A stretch of 64,000 bases of DNA. It comes from Leptospirales bacterium. GTDB taxonomy: Bacteria; Spirochaetota; Leptospiria; Leptospirales; Leptonemataceae. The notes beneath the pieces were generated by a model, which made no database searches, was not told the DNA's origin, and was given only the letters and a program-made list of their open reading frames with translations. Where the stretch lies: contig JAIBBM010000001.1 in assembly GCA_019694685.1 (NCBI GenBank), positions 146,986-210,985 on the forward strand. The letters are read 5' to 3'. Position numbers and translations under genes: made by a program. The stretch's first letter is position 1, and every line of letters begins with the position of its first letter. Positions 36,391-45,111 of the stretch are shown in pieces.

Positions 36391-36932
36391 TGAGCTTTCA
36401 ACCTTGCACGGCATTCACTCAACCCGAGATTCCCTCGGATCGCATCCGCCAGAAGCGTTCGAATCACGGGGCTGAATATGTTCCAGTATTTCTCATGCCA
36501 GTCCGGCATTGCTTCTTTCAACTCCCTTGCTTCTGAATCAGGCATATTGCCAATACCATACATGAGAAATTGCTCCGCCATCGAGTAGAGAACCTCGGGT
36601 GGATATTTTCCTTCTTGTCCCTGGCGCACTTGCTGCGGACTGGGTACCCATTGATCCAGCAAGACGTCAATCTGTTCTGGCGAAAGATTTGGTTCATGCT
36701 GGCGAATCATGCCTTTCACCATGTTGCGCGTCACTTCGTTCATGTTCTCCGGCATCGCAAATCTTCCGGAAAGCCCTCGCGTAACGCTGCTCGCCATGTC
36801 CTGAAAATTTAGACTCGATGCGCTGGAATTCCCGCGGCGCGAAAGTGCTGACGCAAGCGCTTCTAATTCCGCGCCTGTAGCATGATTAAGAATAAAATCC
36901 AGAGCCGCAATCAATCTTGGATTTTCTGCCAT
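36378..36932 (-). CDS. Hypothetical helical protein, 184 aa
   Basis: I do not recognise it. It is almost entirely helical, with no signal or membrane segment. N-terminal 30 residues (LIAALDFILNHATGAELEALASALSRR) may form an amphipathic helix; a central block NEVTRNMVKGMIRQHEPNLSPEQIDVLLDQW and a final WHEKYWNIFSPVIRTLLADAIRG are well packed. It diverges from gmhA with 55 bases between. Confidence 0.6.
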   Translation of the reverse strand: MAENPRLIAALDFILNHATGAELEALASALSRRGNSSASSLNFQDMASSVTRGLSGRFAMPENMNEVTRNMVKGMIRQHEPNLSPEQIDVLLDQWVPSPQQVRQGQEGKYPPEVLYSMAEQFLMYGIGNMPDSEARELKEAMPDWHEKYWNIFSPVIRTLLADAIRGNLGLSECRARLKAHLRL

Positions 36933-36987
36933 AAGCCCTCAGGTCCGAATTGATTGACGAGACTTTCTGCTTCGAAAGACTTCCCCA

Positions 36988-37578
36988 ATGCACAACCTTG
37001 TCCGGGATCATATAGAACGCAGTATTGATGTCAAGAAGATGCTGCTAGAAAAAGAAACGGACAGAATCTCAGCTGCGGGGCAGGCACTCGCAGAACTAAT
37101 GCAGAAAGGCGGGCGTCTTTTTACATGTGGAAACGGTGGAAGCGCGGGCGATGCCCAGCACATCGCCACGGAATTGCTCATCCGCTACCGTTCCGCTCCC
37201 GAAAGAAGATCGCTTCCGGCAATTTCCCTTGTAGGGGATGCAGCAGCTGTCACGGCAGCCGGCAATGACTTTGGTTTTGAGTATGTATTTTCGCGGCAGA
37301 TCGAAGGTCTAGGCAGCCAGGGGGACGCGATTCTCGCCATAAGCACTTCCGGCAATTCAGCAAATATCATTCAAGCTCTTCACGCCGCACGCAAGAAGCA
37401 TATGATGACGTTTGTACTCACTGGTGGAAGCGGTGGTCAAATTGCAAAAGAGGGAAACCTGGCTGATCATATCATTGTGGTTCCAACCGCAGAAACCGCA
37501 CGCATCCAGGAATGCCACATCATGATCGGTCAGATCTTCTGTGCGATCATTGAACGCCAGTTGTTTGGATTCGAATAG
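36988..37578 (+). CDS. gmhA: Phosphoheptose isomerase (SIS domain)
   Basis: 196 residues with GmhA features: FTCGNGGSAGDAQHIATELL, VTAAGNDFGFEYVFSRQIEGL and AISTSGNSANII, and a C-terminal CHIMIGQIFCAIIE. It converts sedoheptulose-7-phosphate to heptose phosphate for lipopolysaccharide core synthesis. No partner heptose gene is in the window. It converges with a lipoprotein gene. Confidence 0.93.
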   Translation: MHNLVRDHIERSIDVKKMLLEKETDRISAAGQALAELMQKGGRLFTCGNGGSAGDAQHIATELLIRYRSAPERRSLPAISLVGDAAAVTAAGNDFGFEYVFSRQIEGLGSQGDAILAISTSGNSANIIQALHAARKKHMMTFVLTGGSGGQIAKEGNLADHIIVVPTAETARIQECHIMIGQIFCAIIERQLFGFE

Positions 37579-37606
37579 AACATTCACTACAACCTTCAGC
37601 CAGGCT

Positions 37607-38413
37607 TTAGTTCACTGCCCCGTTAGGTGGTCGATTCAGAACGATTCGCTTTATTTGTGCTCGCGGAAGCACCACTTCCTCCACCTGAGTCTCAGGTTTG
37701 CCTTCCTTCTCCGTGGATGCTCGCTGATAAGAGATTCTCTTGATTCTTTCTTTCTGAATCACGACTGTGCGGCCGCCAACCTTCAGGCTAATGCTCTGAT
37801 TGTCCTGGCCGATCACTTCACCCACCACCGTTTTTCCATCTCGTAGAATAATGCTGGCCGCGTTCACCGAATCGACCTGGGACGCCTGCTCCACTGTGCT
37901 TCGCACTGCGATGGTGATTGTATCCGAATCGAGCTCCAGAATCTTTCCGCGAATCGAATCACCAGAGCTCAGAATGAAAATTGCCTCTTCCGGAAGTGTA
38001 GGAGTTTCCGTTGCATATTTGTCCAGAGCTGCCTGCAGTTCCTTCTTGCGCTCCGTCTCCAGTTCATCTTGAGAAACGACAATGAGCCTTTCGTCACAGG
38101 AATCGATCGTGATTGTCTTTCGCGTAAGGGTGAGAATGGCGCCCCCGAAGACATCGATGAGCACATCATACCACTTTGACTCTTCCTTCACTCTGTATGT
38201 CTTACCCGTTTCTTGCAGGGAAAGATCTACTTTGTTGATCGGTAGCGCGCCAAACAACAAGTACCACTGTCCGCGCGTCGTCGCCTGACAGCTGTTTTGC
38301 GGAGACGCCAGCACGGTTCGCGTGCCGTTAGCCGGGCTCTGCATTTGCACAGATGTTGTTGAACATGCCCCAACCAGAATTGCGGAAAGGAGGACGATCA
38401 AAGAGTGCCTCAT
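37607..38413 (-). CDS. Putative lipoprotein with repeated beta modules, 268 aa
   Basis: ATG at 38413 gives a lipoprotein signal (MRHSLIVLLSAILVGAC). The C-terminal half contains at least two similar small beta modules: SGDSIRGKILELDSDTITIA and DGKTVVGEVIGQDNQSISLK, each followed by a basic strand ending in an Arg/Lys-rich turn (VIQKERIKRISYQ). They look like Sm-like or small-barrel repeats. No family is named. It follows pbpC by 53 bases and is the last gene of that operon. Confidence 0.65.
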   Translation of the reverse strand: MRHSLIVLLSAILVGACSTTSVQMQSPANGTRTVLASPQNSCQATTRGQWYLLFGALPINKVDLSLQETGKTYRVKEESKWYDVLIDVFGGAILTLTRKTITIDSCDERLIVVSQDELETERKKELQAALDKYATETPTLPEEAIFILSSGDSIRGKILELDSDTITIAVRSTVEQASQVDSVNAASIILRDGKTVVGEVIGQDNQSISLKVGGRTVVIQKERIKRISYQRASTEKEGKPETQVEEVVLPRAQIKRIVLNRPPNGAVN

Positions 38414-38466
38414 GAGTTGATTCAAAAGCTGGCGCCCCCTCACCGCAAGCAGTAAATTCCAAGGGA

Positions 38467-40539
38467 TCAACGAACCATGAATCCTACGGACTGAGTCTCT
38501 GCGCAGACGTGTTCGCATAACAATAATGTTAGCTTATGACTACCCCTCGCCGGTTTCCAGACAGCAGGATTCTGCTCACCAATCACTTTGCCGTCCAATT
38601 TCCATTGAAGTCTGCTTTGCACGGAAGCCGCTCGAAAAAATATCCTCTGCCTTTCTGGCGGAATTTCCGGATCAAGGGCGAATATCGTTCCTGATTCAGG
38701 ATACAAAATGCGAGGATCACGCGGTTCGATCTCATGAAAATGGGCTGGTTCTGTGCCTTTGATGTAGTATTCTTTCCCGTATTCCGTTGCCTGGATTGCA
38801 ACCGAGTCCGGGAGACCGGGCGCGCGGGACGGAGAATCTGCATGGAGCACCCGCATAACTTCCTGCCAGACTGGCGCAGCACCGGTGACTCCCAGTACAT
38901 TCCACATGGGTTCGCCGCTTGCGTTACCAACCCATACACCGACCGTGTAACGGTCGCTATAGCCAACGCACCAGTTATCTCTCATGTCCTTGCTTGTGCC
39001 GGTTTTCACGGCAGTCCAGAAGGGAGTCGAAAGAACGTTTTCCAGGCCAAACGTCAGACTTCTGCTTTCACGATCCGACAGAATATCTCCTATAATGAAG
39101 GCCGCGGCCTCCGATACAATCCTACGCTTTGCGGGCGCGGCACTCGTTCGTTCCACGAAAGGAGAAGACCATTCGCCACCGGACGCAAACATTCTGTAGG
39201 CAGACGTTAGTTGCCATAGAGTTACATCCATGCTTCCGAGAGCAATCGAAGGCCCATAAAAATCCGCTTCCTCAAGGTTTTTGAATTCCATTTTGCGAAA
39301 GACATCCAGGACGGAATCCACGCCGAGCAAAGATACCAGACGAACGGCAGGAATGTTACGCGAAGAAGCCAGAGCGATGCGCGCGGCAACGGGCCCGAAA
39401 TAGTCACGATCATAATTCTCGGGGTGATACACTCCGGAAAAAACAGGCATATTCAGAGGCGTATCATCCAGCAGAGTGGAAGCAGTGATGAGACGTTTGT
39501 CGATTCCCACTGCATACACAAATGGTTTGAGAGCAGAACCCGCCTGCCTTCGCGAGCGAATGGAATCTACGAGAGGCGCAAGAGAAAGATCCCCCGTCGA
39601 GCCAACGTAGGCTATCACTTCACCCGTACGATTGTCCAGAACCAGAACCGCACCATCGCGGACATTTCGATTTCGCACGGAAAGAATGTGCCGATGCAAA
39701 ATTTCTCGCACCGCAAGTTGAATATCCAGATCCAGAGTGGTGCGAATTTCAGATTCTCCGGATTTGATCAGAGCGGGGAGATGAGGAGCGTAGGAAGCAG
39801 TCGGTCGAATCGCATGCGAACCTTCGAATGCGCGTGCCACGTCCGGTTTGATTTGCGAACAATCGTACGAAAGCTTCATGGAATAGGCAAGCATACAAGA
39901 ACGACGCAGTACATCCTCTGCAGAGGCCTGAGGACCACGAATGAGGGCCGCGAGAATGACGGATTCAGTATCTCCGAGAGCGTGCGGATCCTTTCCAAAC
40001 AATCCAAAAGAAGCGGCGGAAATGCCTTCCAGCTCTCCGCGAAAGGGGACCAGATTCAAGTAGGCCTCAAGGATTTGTGATTTGCTCCAGGTCTTCTCGA
40101 TTTCTCTGGCCGCCTGGATTTGCCTCCACTTTTGTTCGTAGGTTCTTCCGTGCGAAGAAGGGGTCAGAGAATCGTCGAGGCGTGAAGCGAGCTGCATGGT
40201 GATTGTGCTCGCTCCGCGTCTTGTGTCTTTTGCGATTCTTCCAAACGCGGCTTTCAAAATGGCAAGATAGTCCGCGCCGGAATGCGAATAGAACCGCTTG
40301 TCTTCGCTGCGCACAACTGCGCTGAGTAAGGCTGGAGATATCCGATCGAGAGAAGTCCAGGCAAGCCTGCGACCCGACTCATCCAGGCGAATGCTCTGCA
40401 GAATTCTACCTCTCCTGTCCAGGTACACGGCTTCGGAAGATTTGTAGGAGGATCGAACTTCTTCAAACGAAGGAACGGCCTGCAATCCGGCAAGAGGGCC
40501 AATCGCAGAAAGTGCAAGCAAGAGCGAATAACGTCTCAT
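38467..40539 (-). CDS. pbpC: Penicillin-binding protein 1C
   Basis: 690 residues of a class A PBP. Short N-terminal signal/anchor (YSLLLALSAIGPLAGL), glycosyltransferase with SEDKRFYSH at 78-86 and GASTITMQ near 109, transpeptidase SxxK at Ser335-Lys338, SRN at 393-395, KTGT at 512-515, and a C-terminal BiPBP-like domain (FALDPEIPPERQRIFF...WKLDGKVIG) typical of PbpC. Its start overlaps the ABC ATPase stop by 4 bases, placing it in the same transcript as an ABC system. It is the second class A PBP of the window. Confidence 0.92.
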   Translation of the reverse strand: MRRYSLLLALSAIGPLAGLQAVPSFEEVRSSYKSSEAVYLDRRGRILQSIRLDESGRRLAWTSLDRISPALLSAVVRSEDKRFYSHSGADYLAILKAAFGRIAKDTRRGASTITMQLASRLDDSLTPSSHGRTYEQKWRQIQAAREIEKTWSKSQILEAYLNLVPFRGELEGISAASFGLFGKDPHALGDTESVILAALIRGPQASAEDVLRRSCMLAYSMKLSYDCSQIKPDVARAFEGSHAIRPTASYAPHLPALIKSGESEIRTTLDLDIQLAVREILHRHILSVRNRNVRDGAVLVLDNRTGEVIAYVGSTGDLSLAPLVDSIRSRRQAGSALKPFVYAVGIDKRLITASTLLDDTPLNMPVFSGVYHPENYDRDYFGPVAARIALASSRNIPAVRLVSLLGVDSVLDVFRKMEFKNLEEADFYGPSIALGSMDVTLWQLTSAYRMFASGGEWSSPFVERTSAAPAKRRIVSEAAAFIIGDILSDRESRSLTFGLENVLSTPFWTAVKTGTSKDMRDNWCVGYSDRYTVGVWVGNASGEPMWNVLGVTGAAPVWQEVMRVLHADSPSRAPGLPDSVAIQATEYGKEYYIKGTEPAHFHEIEPRDPRILYPESGTIFALDPEIPPERQRIFFRAASVQSRLQWKLDGKVIGEQNPAVWKPARGSHKLTLLLCEHVCAETQSVGFMVR

Positions 40540-41228
40540 GCTTTTCCACGGCGAAGAGTATCCTTATCAATTTTGCCGTCCACCAGATGAATTCTTCTGT
40601 GCGCCCGCGCGGCATAGTCTTCATCGTGAGTGACCATGATGATGGTTGTTCCGAAGTTCTCGTTTGCTTCTTTAAAGATTTCAAGCACACTTTCCGCGTT
40701 CACTGAATCGAGATTTCCAGTGGGCTCATCTGCGAAAAGAACGGCAGGCTTCATGATCAAAGCCCGCGCAAGAGCGACGCGCTGTTGCTGGCCACCGGAC
40801 ATCTGGGACGGAAGTTTATCTTCGCAGCCCCCGAGATCAAAACGTTTCATGAGTTCAATAGCCCACGGTTTATACTCTTTGTCTTTGCGAACCTTGCGCG
40901 CAGGCATAAGCACATTCTCCATACCCGTCAATTCCGGCAGCAGATAGTGAAACTGGAATACAAAGCCAATCTGCGTGTTGCGCATCTTTTCAATGTCACC
41001 TGGTTTTGCACTGTGCATATCGGAGCCGAGCATTTGCACGCGACCAGACGTAACATCGTCAAGGCCACTCACAGTATAAAGTAAAGTAGACTTCCCGGAA
41101 CCGGACCGGCCGGTGATGGCAACGAACTGACGTCTTGGAATATCAAACGTAAGCGATTTTAGAATCTGCACGGGCGGGTCACCGAATGATTTAACCAGAG
41201 ACTCGACGGATATGATGTTGTCTGCCAT
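40536..41228 (-). CDS. ABC transporter ATPase, LolD/MacB-like
   Basis: 230 residues. Walker A ITGRSGSGKST, signature MSGGQQQRVALARAL, Walker B AVLFADEPTGNLD and H-loop MVTHDEDYA are intact. GGGGGA 7 bases before ATG 41228 fixes the start. It powers the FtsX-fold permease encoded just upstream. Substrates of this class are lipoproteins, macrolides or peptides; none is indicated. The stop overlaps the pbpC start. Confidence 0.92.
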   Translation of the reverse strand: MADNIISVESLVKSFGDPPVQILKSLTFDIPRRQFVAITGRSGSGKSTLLYTVSGLDDVTSGRVQMLGSDMHSAKPGDIEKMRNTQIGFVFQFHYLLPELTGMENVLMPARKVRKDKEYKPWAIELMKRFDLGGCEDKLPSQMSGGQQQRVALARALIMKPAVLFADEPTGNLDSVNAESVLEIFKEANENFGTTIIMVTHDEDYAARAHRRIHLVDGKIDKDTLRRGKA

Positions 41229-41241
41229 CACCATTCCCCCG

Positions 41242-42483
41242 TCACGATTGACGAATAACCTCGATCGGTGCCAGACGCCCTGCAGCCCTTGCCGGAAAAT
41301 AGCTGGCGAGCACGCTGGCGCCACAGGAGATCAAGAACGCTCTGATGTAGATCTGATACTTAAAGGATATTAGTAATTTATTAAAACCGATTGGCTGATT
41401 TCCCGGAAGTGTAATCGTAGATAGATACTGGCAAATCAAATAGCCGATGACGAGTCCCAGGACCGCTCCTGTGAATCCCAGCAAAAGTCCCTGATACAAG
41501 AACAACACCACAACATCCGAGCGAGAGTAACCGATGCTTCGCAGAATCGCGATCTCCTTTTTCTTCTGATTCACGACCATGTTGAGAATGTTGTAAATTC
41601 CGAAAGATACGACCAGGATGATCGTCAGAGTGGTGATGTTTCGCACGAGATCTTGTGTAAAAAAAACAGAAAGAATCGACTCATTTGCCTTTTGCCAGCT
41701 TTCGACTTTGTCGTTTGTATAGTTGGCCCATTCCTGCGCGACGGATTCTGCAAGACTTACATCTTTCAATCGCACTCCAACCACGGAAACTTCTCCAGCA
41801 GATCCTGAGACATTCTGTACAGTCTCAAGAGATGCAAAACCCAGAGTAGCTTCAATCATTCTGGACCCCAGACGAACAATTCCAACAATCTTCACCGGGT
41901 GTTTGGTTCCATCAGATGCAACCACGTGGATCGTTTCACCCACTCGCGCGCCCAGACGATTCAAAAGTTCCTGGCCAAGAATCACCATGGCTCCGCCGCG
42001 ATTTAGATCCATCAGAGATCCGTTCACGATAGACTTCTCAATATTCGTGAGCTTCAAGTGCTTGGTGGGAACCACGCCATTTAGATTTCCTGGAACAGTG
42101 AATCGACCTCTCACATAAATGACCTGACGCGAAAGCTGGGGTTCAAACGCTTCCACTCTAGGGTCCTGGCTCAATCTCTGGTACCAGATCTGAGCTCCGT
42201 TCAACTTCGTGCTGTCTGTCTTGCCGGACGGCGGGACCGCCCATTTTAGACCACCGTCTGTAAAGAAAACTTCGCGAAAGGTCTCGCGATCGATCACCTG
42301 ATCACGCGCTGAAATCTTTATGTGAGCATCGTTGTTGATGAGACTGTCTAGAATGCGATCCTGAAATCCAAGCATAAGCCCGGAAAACACTACATAGCCT
42401 GTTGATCCTAGAATGATGGCGATGAAAGTAAGAATGGTCTGGCGCGGCCGAGCCCTGAGTTGTTTGAGTGCGAGAAAGAGCAT
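41242..42483 (-). CDS. ABC transporter permease, FtsX/LolCE-like
   Basis: 413 residues with the type VII ABC layout: one N-terminal membrane helix (about 15-37), a large periplasmic domain (MacB-like, 40-280) and three C-terminal helices (DLVRNITTLTIILVVSFG..., LYQGLLLGFTGAVLGLVIGYLI, AFLISCGASVLASYFPARA). It pairs with the ATPase downstream and the adaptor upstream. Such systems work on lipoproteins or efflux substrates by mechanotransmission. Confidence 0.9.
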   Translation of the reverse strand: MLFLALKQLRARPRQTILTFIAIILGSTGYVVFSGLMLGFQDRILDSLINNDAHIKISARDQVIDRETFREVFFTDGGLKWAVPPSGKTDSTKLNGAQIWYQRLSQDPRVEAFEPQLSRQVIYVRGRFTVPGNLNGVVPTKHLKLTNIEKSIVNGSLMDLNRGGAMVILGQELLNRLGARVGETIHVVASDGTKHPVKIVGIVRLGSRMIEATLGFASLETVQNVSGSAGEVSVVGVRLKDVSLAESVAQEWANYTNDKVESWQKANESILSVFFTQDLVRNITTLTIILVVSFGIYNILNMVVNQKKKEIAILRSIGYSRSDVVVLFLYQGLLLGFTGAVLGLVIGYLICQYLSTITLPGNQPIGFNKLLISFKYQIYIRAFLISCGASVLASYFPARAAGRLAPIEVIRQS

Positions 42484-42484
42484 T

Positions 42485-43264
42485 TCATTTCTTCTGGATC
42501 AGAATTTCATCGTTGTCTTCGATCACGTTATTCGTAATCTCGATCCACTCTCCGTCTGCCGCTCCGGTTTCTACTTTCACTTTTTGTCTGACATGATTGC
42601 GAACGCGCATAACGTGAGATTCCACGATCGTTTCAGCCGGAATTAGAATTGAATTCTCTTTTCTCTCTGTTTCAATCGCCACGTCTGCAGTCATTTCAGG
42701 AAGCGCATCCGCTGGAAGTTCCGACTTGATGCGAGCAATGAACTGCCCATTCTGCGGATAGAGCCTCTCGACAGTGCCTGAGAACTTTTGACCTCTCATG
42801 GTCTCAAAGCTGATTTGAACTTTCTGCCCCGGCTTCACGCGAAGCGCAGATTCCTGATCCAGAGAAACCAGGATATGGCGATTCTTCAAATCTATGAGAG
42901 TCAAAACCGGAACGCCAGGCATCACGATTTCGCCTTTCTGAAAAGCAACTTTCGTGATGGTTCCGCCAAACGGAGCGGAGACGACTGCGCCAGAATCAAG
43001 CAAGAGCAACTTCTGACCGCGACCGACTGCATCGCCTTCGCGAACGTAAATGTCCTGAATGCTCGCAGTCAATCCTGCCTTAAAAGAAAACACATTGTCT
43101 GCCGTCACCGTTCCCAGAGAATAAACCGCCACAACGACAGGGCCTCTCTTTGGTTTCACGGTAGCGCCATTGCGGAAGAACAAGAAGTAGACGACCACGA
43201 CGGCGACGGGCAGAAGAAGAAGCGCCAGCCATTTCCGATTCACTTTGATCAGCAATTCACGCAT
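42485..43264 (-). CDS. Membrane-fusion (adaptor) protein, MacA/HlyD type
   Basis: 259 residues from the ATG at 43264, which has AGAGG 7 bases upstream. One N-terminal membrane helix (KWLALLLLPVAVVVVYFLFF), a biotinyl-lipoyl region split around a short hairpin (VREGDAVGRGQKLLLLDSGAVVSAPFGGTITK) and a beta-barrel region. It links the permease to an outer-membrane channel. It is shorter than most adaptors because the coiled-coil hairpin is nearly absent. First gene of the five-gene operon ending at 37607. Confidence 0.85.
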   Translation of the reverse strand: MRELLIKVNRKWLALLLLPVAVVVVYFLFFRNGATVKPKRGPVVVAVYSLGTVTADNVFSFKAGLTASIQDIYVREGDAVGRGQKLLLLDSGAVVSAPFGGTITKVAFQKGEIVMPGVPVLTLIDLKNRHILVSLDQESALRVKPGQKVQISFETMRGQKFSGTVERLYPQNGQFIARIKSELPADALPEMTADVAIETERKENSILIPAETIVESHVMRVRNHVRQKVKVETGAADGEWIEITNNVIEDNDEILIQKK

Positions 43265-43383
43265 TTCGTTCCTCTTTTCAATACCCGCGAGCCTGCCTGC
43301 AGCTGTCAAGATGACTCAACTCGATTCTGGCGATGAATGATATGATTTTTGTTAGACCCGGAAATCCAGATTCTGTTCCAAAA

Positions 43384-43911
43384 TCAATCAGAGATAGGAC
43401 GACTCATCGTGCCGAACATAAGGCCGTCAATGAGAGGTTCCCCGAAACGCGGTTCTCCATTTGGAAATGGAATTCTTTCCTCCGTCATGCGGTAACCCTG
43501 CCTTTCGTAGTACGAAATCAATTCGGGGCGATTCATCAATACCTGCAGTCTCATCTCACGGGCACCCTGATCGGCAGCCCAGGATTCTGCCGCGCGAATC
43601 AGCGCTTTGGCCATTCCACCTTTCTGAAAAGGAACTCCAACACTGAGCATACCAAAATGACCAAGTCTTTCGCTGACATCCACGGAAACGCAACCAGCAA
43701 TGCCAACGCGCACCTGAGTAACCAGAATGATCCTGTAAGGTTCATTCATGATTTCGCGAATTCGCTCTACGTCTGTTCGCTGCCCTGCAATGAAGGACGC
43801 TTCGCTCGTCCATGAGCGCAAACCGGTGGTTCCGCGATAGACTGAATTTACAAGATCAGAGATGCGTTGCGCTTCTACTGCGCGGGCAGGGCGAATGCTC
43901 CAGTCTGCCAG
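43384..43911 (-). CDS. GNAT-family N-acetyltransferase with an apparent CTG start
   Basis: The C-terminal region has acetyl-CoA-binding motif QKGGMAKALIRAA and motif B YYERQGY. Homology runs upstream of the only canonical start in the frame (TTG at 43821): WSIRPARAVEAQRISDLVNSVYRG is a normal GNAT N-terminus. Between the in-frame upstream region and that point there is no ATG, GTG or TTG. The best start is CTG at 43911, 8 bases after AGG and 5 bases after the exbD stop. The protein is then 175 residues. The substrate is unknown. Confidence 0.75.
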   Translation of the reverse strand: MADWSIRPARAVEAQRISDLVNSVYRGTTGLRSWTSEASFIAGQRTDVERIREIMNEPYRIILVTQVRVGIAGCVSVDVSERLGHFGMLSVGVPFQKGGMAKALIRAAESWAADQGAREMRLQVLMNRPELISYYERQGYRMTEERIPFPNGEPRFGEPLIDGLMFGTMSRPISD

Positions 43912-43916
43912 ATCTT

Positions 43917-44333
43917 TTACCTGCCCTGACCTTCTACGGTGATGCCTACTTTCGTAACGCCCGATTTGCGCAGTATATCCATGAGTTTAACAACAGTTCC
44001 GTGAGAAGTCGCAGTGTCCGCTGTGATGATCGCGGTCTTCGTGCTCAAAGAGCCTCCGAGCGCTTTGAGTTTACCCGGTACGTCTTCCCACTTAACTTTT
44101 TCTTTATCCCACTTGAGTTCACCTTCCTTGTTGATAGTGAACGTGAGAGTAGACTTTTCACTCTGCTGTCCGCTATCTGCTTTGGGAAGGTTTACGTCGA
44201 TCGTGCTTTGATACAGCATGGGCGCTGTGATCATGAAGATAATCAGAATAACTAGAACGATATCCACGAAAGGCGTAATGTTAATATCCGCTATCGGATT
44301 GTCATCGCCTCCGCCGCCAACTCCACCAGCCAT
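43917..44333 (-). CDS. exbD: ExbD/TolR-family biopolymer transporter
   Basis: 138 residues: one membrane helix with the proton-path Asp (ITPFVDIVLVILIIFMI) and a periplasmic domain. The first residues, MAGGVGGGGDD, form a Gly-rich N-terminus. With ExbB it uses the proton gradient to drive TonB or a similar partner; no TonB gene is nearby. It follows exbB by 12 bases. Confidence 0.92.
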   Translation of the reverse strand: MAGGVGGGGDDNPIADINITPFVDIVLVILIIFMITAPMLYQSTIDVNLPKADSGQQSEKSTLTFTINKEGELKWDKEKVKWEDVPGKLKALGGSLSTKTAIITADTATSHGTVVKLMDILRKSGVTKVGITVEGQGR

Positions 44334-44345
44334 TGCCTGAACTCC

Positions 44346-45014
44346 TTACTTCATCATGCTTCCAATCAGGAAGCTTTTGAGTGCGTCCGCTTCCATCGCG
44401 GCAGTCTTCACTCTTTTCTGAAACGTGTTGTAAGAGACAACAGCTGGAATCGCAACGAACAGACCAATCGCAGTTGCAACGAGTGCTTCCGCAATGCCTG
44501 CACTCACTTGAGTGGCACCCTGAGCACCCGCAGCACCGCCCGTTCCAAGATCTGCGAATGCTTTCATAATCCCAAGAACGGTTCCGAACAGTCCAAAGAA
44601 TGGCGTGTTACTTCCAATAGAAGCCAGAACGGTGAGATACTTATCCCATGCGATACGCGATCTGGTCAGAGAATCTTGCGCTAGTTGATTCATGGACGCA
44701 GGCGAAACCGCCTGGCCACCGGCTGCTTTGGTGTGAGTCAGCAAAGTGTAAGCCATGTCCGTTTCGAGATCTGGATACTTACCTTTCTTGGCTGCAATCC
44801 GGGCCTCTACGAGTGCAAGAGATTCCTTCCACTTGGCCTCAACAATCAATGTGCGAAGGCTGGATCGGAAAGCCACAATGCCCGACTGGGCTTTGCGATA
44901 AAACTGCCACCTTTCCAGAGTCATCGCAATGGAAAGAACAGATAGTAGCAACAGAATGACCAGAACCCACTCAGATCCCAGTACTGTGAAGGCTTTGAAA
45001 ACTGCGTTAATCAT
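44346..45014 (-). CDS. exbB: ExbB/TolQ/MotA-family proton channel
   Basis: 222 residues with three membrane helices (about 12-32, 120-145, 162-185). TPFFGLFGTVLGIMKAF and EALVATAIGLFVAIPAVVSYN are the signature segments. It forms the stator core with ExbD. It diverges from lpxA. Confidence 0.92.
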   Translation of the reverse strand: MINAVFKAFTVLGSEWVLVILLLLSVLSIAMTLERWQFYRKAQSGIVAFRSSLRTLIVEAKWKESLALVEARIAAKKGKYPDLETDMAYTLLTHTKAAGGQAVSPASMNQLAQDSLTRSRIAWDKYLTVLASIGSNTPFFGLFGTVLGIMKAFADLGTGGAAGAQGATQVSAGIAEALVATAIGLFVAIPAVVSYNTFQKRVKTAAMEADALKSFLIGSMMK

Positions 45015-45070
45015 ATCAGATGTGACCAGGAAAACAGCTGGAGCTGGCCTGGTCTACTTTGAAATTTGGT

Positions 45071-45089
45071 TGCCCTGCATTCCAGGGCA
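45071..45089. repeat. Hairpin in the exbB-lpxA divergent region
   Basis: TGCCCTG-CATTC-CAGGGCA, 7 bp, 22 bases before the lpxA start. It may shape the lpxA leader or be an operator. Confidence 0.35.
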
Positions 45090-45111
45090 CCTCCAGATAC
45101 CAGGATAAGAT

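Noticed and set aside
39424..40080. Plus-strand open frame of 218 codons
   Set aside because: Antisense of the pbpC catalytic region; composition is typical of a shadow frame.
43812..44255. Plus-strand open frame opposite exbD and the acetyltransferase
   Set aside because: Antisense of two well-supported genes, with no domain or ribosome-binding site.
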